Under the pieces are notes generated by a model. It was not told the DNA's origin. It did not search any database and worked only from the letters and a program-made list of their open reading frames with translations. Positions 58,677 through 64,000 of a DNA stretch of 64,000 bases are shown here, in pieces; the stretch's first letter is position 1; each line of letters opens with the position of its first letter. The position numbers and the translations under genes are program-made. This DNA is from Pseudomonas sp. MTM4 (GTDB lineage Bacteria > Pseudomonadota > Gammaproteobacteria > Pseudomonadales > Pseudomonadaceae): positions 4,263,001 to 4,327,000 of the forward strand of contig NZ_CP048411.1 of the NCBI RefSeq assembly GCF_019355055.1, in the 5' to 3' direction.

Positions 58677-60053
58677 TCAAAGCAGCGGCAGTGTCACCGG
58701 CTCGAGGTGGTTATCTTCCACTCGCACATCCAGCTCACCCTCACCGAGACGGGCCTTGAGGCGCTGGCCGGGCTGCGTCTGGCTGGCGCGGCGGACGGCA
58801 TGGCCGTGTTCGTCCAGCAGAATGCTGTAACCGCGCGACAGGGTTGCTAGCGGGCTGACGATATTGAGCGTCTGCGCCAGGCCCTGCAGCTGCTGGCGGC
58901 GGGTCTTTAACCTTTCCTGCATGGCACGCGGCATGCGCTCGGACAGATGCTCAAGACGCTGGCGCAGCAGCTTCAAGGTGCGCCCCGGATGCTGTGCGCC
59001 CAGGCGGGTATCAAGGCGGGCAAAGCGCTCCTGGCCCGCGCAGAGGCGACGGTCAATACCGCGCAGCAGGCGTTGTTCGAGGTCGTCGATGCGCTGGGCT
59101 TGCTGTTGCAGACGTTCGCCGGGATGGCGCAGACGCTTGGTCAGGTTCTCGAGCCGAGAGCTGTCGCGATGAAGCCGGTCCTGCATGCGCAGCAACAGAC
59201 GCTGGCGCAGGCTTGCCAGGCGCTGGGAAATATCCGTGCTGCTGGGTGCCAGCAATTCGGCCGCGGCAGAGGGTGTCGGTGCACGCACATCGGCGACGAA
59301 GTCGGCGATGGACACGTCGGTTTCGTGGCCCACGGCGCTGACGATCGGCGTCTGGCAGGCGGCTACGGCGCGGGCGATGACCTCTTCGTTGAAGCACCAG
59401 AGATCTTCCAGCGAGCCGCCACCGCGGGCCAGGATCAACGCATCGAAGCCGCCGCGATCAGCCAGCTCGATGGCGCGGACGATCTGTGTAGTCGCTTCGC
59501 GGCCCTGGACCGGTGTCGGCACCAGCGTCAGTGCCACATGGGGCGCGCGGCGGCGAAACACCGAAATGATGTCGCGGATCACCGCGCCGGTCGGCGAGCT
59601 GACGATGCCGATCCGCTGTGGGTGTGCGGGCAGGGCGCGCTTGCTGTCAGCATCGAACAGGCCCTCGGCACCGAGCTTTTCCTTCAGCGCTTCGAAGGCC
59701 AGACGCAGCGCGCCGTCGCCCGCCGGCTCGACATTGTCGAGGATCAACTGATAGTCACCACGACCCTCGAACAGCGACACCCGTCCGCGCACCTTCACGG
59801 CCAAGCCGTCGCGCAACGCTTGGCGCACTCGTAAGGCGTTCTGCCGGAACAGCGCGCAACGCACTTGGGCGTTTTTGTCCTTCAGCGTGAAATAGATGTG
59901 GCTGGAAGCCGGCTTGGCAAGGTTGGATATCTCGCCTTCGACCCAGACTTGGGCGAACACGTCCTCCAGCAGCAGCCGCGCGCGGCCGTTGAGCTGGCTG
60001 ACGGTGAGGATCTCGCGGTCGAGATTCAAGCGTTGAAAGGGATCTTTGAGCAT
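58677..60053 (-). CDS. xseA: Exodeoxyribonuclease VII large subunit
   Basis: The ATG at 60051-60053 gives 458 residues, MLKDPFQRLNLDREILTVSQLNGRARLLLEDVFAQVWVEGEISN. The N-terminal OB-fold (about 17-110) contains SSHIYFTLKDKNAQVRCALFR. The catalytic domain has PQRIGIVSSPTGAVIRDI, DALILARGGGSLEDLWCFNEE and VSAVGHETDVSIADFVADVRAPTPSAAAELL. A long coiled-coil (about 270-400) binds several XseB subunits. It degrades single-stranded DNA. The longer open frame to 60347 is antisense noise ahead of the start. xseB is not in the window. Confidence 0.96.
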   Translation of the reverse strand: MLKDPFQRLNLDREILTVSQLNGRARLLLEDVFAQVWVEGEISNLAKPASSHIYFTLKDKNAQVRCALFRQNALRVRQALRDGLAVKVRGRVSLFEGRGDYQLILDNVEPAGDGALRLAFEALKEKLGAEGLFDADSKRALPAHPQRIGIVSSPTGAVIRDIISVFRRRAPHVALTLVPTPVQGREATTQIVRAIELADRGGFDALILARGGGSLEDLWCFNEEVIARAVAACQTPIVSAVGHETDVSIADFVADVRAPTPSAAAELLAPSSTDISQRLASLRQRLLLRMQDRLHRDSSRLENLTKRLRHPGERLQQQAQRIDDLEQRLLRGIDRRLCAGQERFARLDTRLGAQHPGRTLKLLRQRLEHLSERMPRAMQERLKTRRQQLQGLAQTLNIVSPLATLSRGYSILLDEHGHAVRRASQTQPGQRLKARLGEGELDVRVEDNHLEPVTLPLL

Positions 60054-60201
60054 GGCGGCGATGATACGGGAAATGACCCCGAAGAGCGCTGGAGGCTGAA
60101 GGTGGACGGCGCGCGCGCTCGGCTCCGACCGGGCGCGATTGACCTGAGCGGGCAGCGTATTAAGCTGCGCGGCTTTCCTCCACCTTCGACCCAAGCCCAT
60201 C

Positions 60202-60753
60202 ATGAGCCACAGCCAAGCGATCATCGTGCCGCGTATTTCCACCTTTCCTGGCCATGAAGCCAGGGCGCGAAAGGTCCTTCGCTGGCTCGTCGAGCGGCGC
60301 ATCGTCGAGGCGCTGCCGACCACCTGTGGTCGCGGTGCCAGCGGCATGGCCTATGCGATCGCGCCGGGCGCGCGCGCCGTGGTCCTGCATCCGGAACGGC
60401 TGCCGTTCGACCAGCCGATCAATGGTTTGGAGGTTGTGACCAAGCGCTGCATCTATACGCCGACTCACGATTTTGCCGAGGAGGCGGGTTGCCCTGAATG
60501 TCGCCGCGAGATCGGTGAGGCGTTGTTCGAGAGTCTCGACGAGTGGATGCCCGCGCAGACCGACACCTTTACCTGCCCGGAATGCGGTTATGAAGACGAC
60601 ATTAACGGCTTTCTTTTCATTCCGGCCTGCGGTTTCTCCAATCTCGGGTTCATCTTCAATGGTTGGGGTGAGGCCGGCTTCAGCCAGTCCTTCCTTGACG
60701 AGTTCGCCGCACGCCTTGGTTTTGGAGTGGCGCTAGTGGTCGAGCAGTTGTGA
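60202..60753 (+). CDS. Conserved hypothetical protein with two CPEC motifs
   Basis: A 183-residue soluble protein, MSHSQAIIVPRISTFPGHEARARKVL. Two C-P-E-C pairs, in AGCPECRRE (about residues 94-101) and FTCPECGYE (about 130-138), lie 36 residues apart and could form one zinc ribbon. The C-terminal part, FNGWGEAGFSQSFLDEFAARLG, is conserved in my impression of other Pseudomonas, where database names are uninformative. No catalytic motif is evident. It sits between xseA (divergent) and guaB; a TGACCGATCGGTCA palindrome begins at its stop codon. Confidence 0.75.
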   Translation: MSHSQAIIVPRISTFPGHEARARKVLRWLVERRIVEALPTTCGRGASGMAYAIAPGARAVVLHPERLPFDQPINGLEVVTKRCIYTPTHDFAEEAGCPECRREIGEALFESLDEWMPAQTDTFTCPECGYEDDINGFLFIPACGFSNLGFIFNGWGEAGFSQSFLDEFAARLGFGVALVVEQL

Positions 60754-62349
<1,596 letters not shown>

Positions 62350-62370
62350 TCCAGCCTCGATTAACAGGCG

Positions 62371-62446
62371 CTGGGAGCTGGAAGCTGGAAACTTGAAGTC
62401 GCGACTTCGGGCCTCTGCTTCCAGCTTCTGGCTTTCAGCTTCAAGC
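62371..62446. repeat. Imperfect repeat array between guaB and guaA
   Basis: The left part, GGAGCTGGAAGCTGGAAAC (from 62374) then TTGAAG, is roughly the inverse complement of the right part, CTTCCAGCTTCTGGC (from 62419) then TTTCAGCTTCAAGC. A perfect palindrome GAAGTCGCGACTTC (62395-62408) sits at the centre. It may fold into a large stem-loop in the guaBA message. Confidence 0.8.
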
Positions 62447-62466
62447 TTTTTCCGAAGGAAAGCCCC

Positions 62467-64000
62467 ATGTCTCATCCCGACATTCACGCCCACCGCATCC
62501 TGATCCTCGACTTCGGTTCCCAGTACACCCAACTGATCGCCCGCCGCGTGCGCGAGCTCGGGGTCTATTGCGAGCTGCATCCCTGGGACATGAGCGACGA
62601 GGACATCCGTGCCTTCGCCCCGCGCGGCATCATCCTCGCCGGCGGCCCCGAGTCGGTGCACGAGGAGGGCAGCCCTCGGGCGCGGCAGGCGGTGTTCGAT
62701 CTGGGCGTGCCGCTGTTCGGCATCTGCTATGGCATGCAGACCATGTCCGAGCAGTTGGGCGGCAAGGTGCAGGGTTCGGATGTGCGTGAATTCGGCTATG
62801 CGCGGGTCGACCTGGTCGGCAAGTCGAAGCTGTTCGACGGCATCGAGGACCACATGGACGACGACGGCGTCTTCGGCCTCGACGTCTGGATGAGCCACGG
62901 CGACAAGGTCACCGATATCCCGGAAGGCTTCCATATCATCGCTAGCACGCCGAGCTGCCCGATCGCCGCGATCGGTGACGAGGCCCGCCGCTACTACGGC
63001 GTGCAGTTCCACCCGGAAGTGACCCATACCAAGCAGGGCGGCCGCATCCTGTCGCGCTTCCTGCTGGAAATTTGCGGTTGCGAGGCGCTGTGGACGCCGT
63101 CGAACATCGTCGAAGACCTGGTCGAGCAGGTCCGCGCCCAAGTGGGCAGCGCCAACGTACTGCTGGGCCTGTCCGGCGGCGTCGATTCCTCGGTGGTCGC
63201 CGCACTGCTGCACAAGGCCATCGGCGACCAGCTGACCTGCGTCTTCGTCGACAACGGCCTGCTGCGCCTGCACGAAGGCGACCAGGTGATGGCCATGTTC
63301 GCCCAGAACATGGGCGTCAAGGTGATCCGCGCCGATGCCGAAGCGCAGTTCCTGGAGAACCTCGCTGGCGAAGCCGACCCGGAGAAGAAGCGCAAGATCA
63401 TCGGTCGCACCTTCATCGACGTCTTCGATGCCCAGGCCAGCAAGCTCGACAACATCCAGTTCCTCGCTCAGGGCACCATCTACCCGGACGTGATCGAGTC
63501 GGCTGGCGCCAAGAGCGGCAAGGCCCACGTGATCAAATCGCACCACAACGTCGGCGGCCTGCCCGAGGAAATGAACCTCAAGCTGGTCGAGCCGCTGCGC
63601 GAGCTGTTCAAGGACGAAGTGCGCAAGATCGGCCTCGAACTGGGCCTGCCTTACGACATGGTCTACCGCCATCCCTTCCCGGGCCCGGGCCTGGGCGTGC
63701 GCATCCTCGGCGAGGTGAAGAAGGAATACGCCGACCTGCTGCGCCGCGCCGACCATATCTTTATCGAAGAGCTGCGCAACTTCGACTGGTACCACAAAAC
63801 CAGCCAGGCCTTCGTGGTGTTCCAGCCGGTCAAATCGGTCGGTGTAGTCGGTGATGGCCGCCGCTACGCCTGGGTCGTTGCATTGCGCGCCGTGGAAACC
63901 ATCGACTTCATGACCGCACGCTGGGCGCACCTGCCCTACGAGCTGCTGGAGAAGGTCTCCAACCGCATCATCAACGAAATCGAAGGCATCTCCCGCGTCA
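62467..64000 (+). CDS. guaA: GMP synthase (glutamine-hydrolysing), 3' end cut by window edge
   Basis: The ATG at 62467, preceded by AAGGAA, opens [20 protein letters not shown] and runs 511 codons to the edge; family length is about 525, so some 14 residues are missing. The glutaminase triad is Cys87 (LFGICYGMQ), His182 and Glu184 (VQFHPEVTH). The ATP-pyrophosphatase P-loop is SGGVDSS (236-242). The C-terminal dimerisation domain contains [15 protein letters not shown]. It converts XMP to GMP. Confidence 0.98.
   Translation, partial: MSHPDIHAHRILILDFGSQYTQLIARRVRELGVYCELHPWDMSDEDIRAFAPRGIILAGGPESVHEEGSPRARQAVFDLGVPLFGICYGMQTMSEQLGGKVQGSDVREFGYARVDLVGKSKLFDGIEDHMDDDGVFGLDVWMSHGDKVTDIPEGFHIIASTPSCPIAAIGDEARRYYGVQFHPEVTHTKQGGRILSRFLLEICGCEALWTPSNIVEDLVEQVRAQVGSANVLLGLSGGVDSSVVAALLHKAIGDQLTCVFVDNGLLRLHEGDQVMAMFAQNMGVKVIRADAEAQFLENLAGEADPEKKRKIIGRTFIDVFDAQASKLDNIQFLAQGTIYPDVIESAGAKSGKAHVIKSHHNVGGLPEEMNLKLVEPLRELFKDEVRKIGLELGLPYDMVYRHPFPGPGLGVRILGEVKKEYADLLRRADHIFIEELRNFDWYHKTSQAFVVFQPVKSVGVVGDGRRYAWVVALRAVETIDFMTARWAHLPYELLEKVSNRIINEIEGISRV

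Overview
The window is about 62% GC, densely coded, and reads as chromosome of a Pseudomonas-type gammaproteobacterium, most likely the Stutzerimonas (Pseudomonas) stutzeri group. This rests on gene order typical of Pseudomonas (holC-pepA divergent from lptFG; queA-tgt-yajC-secDF; isc-ndk-rlmN-pilF-rodZ-ispG-hisS-yfgM-bamB-der; guaBA), on an OprC/NosA copper receptor, and on recognisable protein sequences. No phage, insertion sequence, CRISPR array, integron or rRNA operon was seen. Almost all of it is core genome.

Layout. 1-9.5 kb: yejK (cut by the left edge), two MFS permeases, a 39-residue membrane micro-ORF, a GNAT acetyltransferase, rlmF, and an ion-transport group (SLC13 permease, small winged-helix protein, NhaD Na+/H+ antiporter). 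9.5-17.3 kb: valS, a small uncharacterised gene, holC and pepA on the minus strand, divergent from lptF-lptG. 17.3-18.7 kb: an RDD membrane protein, a cold-shock protein and tRNA-Leu(CAA), all minus. 18.8-24.8 kb: queA-tgt (queuosine), yajC-secD-secF (export) and a glycine-zipper envelope protein. 24.9-27.4 kb: suhB, then trmJ-cysE. 27.5-33.1 kb: the complete isc operon (iscR, iscS, iscU, iscA, hscB, hscA, fdx, iscX) behind a promoter that overlaps a strong type-1 IscR site. 33.2-42.5 kb: ndk, rlmN, pilF, rodZ, ispG, hisS, yfgM, bamB, der. 42.5-51 kb: a looser region with a second serine acetyltransferase, a methionine aminotransferase/omega-amidase pair, DUF2784, endonuclease I, an EamA transporter, a zinc alcohol dehydrogenase and leuA. 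51-54 kb: a DUF2946 protein and the copper receptor OprC/NosA. 54-64 kb: MscS-type channel, isochorismatase-like hydrolase, M23 peptidase, TerC-CBS-CorC protein, xseA, a two-CPEC orphan gene, and guaB-guaA (guaA cut by the right edge).

Functional links. The isc operon makes Fe-S clusters and lies next to two consumers of them, rlmN and ispG. cysE supplies cysteine precursor just upstream of the cysteine desulfurase gene. The aminotransferase and nitrilase-family amidase overlap by 13 bases and fit a glutamine-transaminase/omega-amidase methionine-salvage pair. The DUF2946 protein and OprC are both histidine-rich near the N terminus of the predicted exported part and probably serve copper uptake together.

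No convincing new multi-gene system was found. The most interesting leads are modest: paired palindromes upstream of nhaD beside a small winged-helix gene, long hairpins without U tracts after nhaD and before the TerC gene, a 16-bp inverted repeat between csp and tRNA-Leu, two simple-repeat patches built on a GCTTCC core, the coupled 39-residue ORF, and the two-CPEC orphan next to guaB. All positions were read by eye, with no database search.
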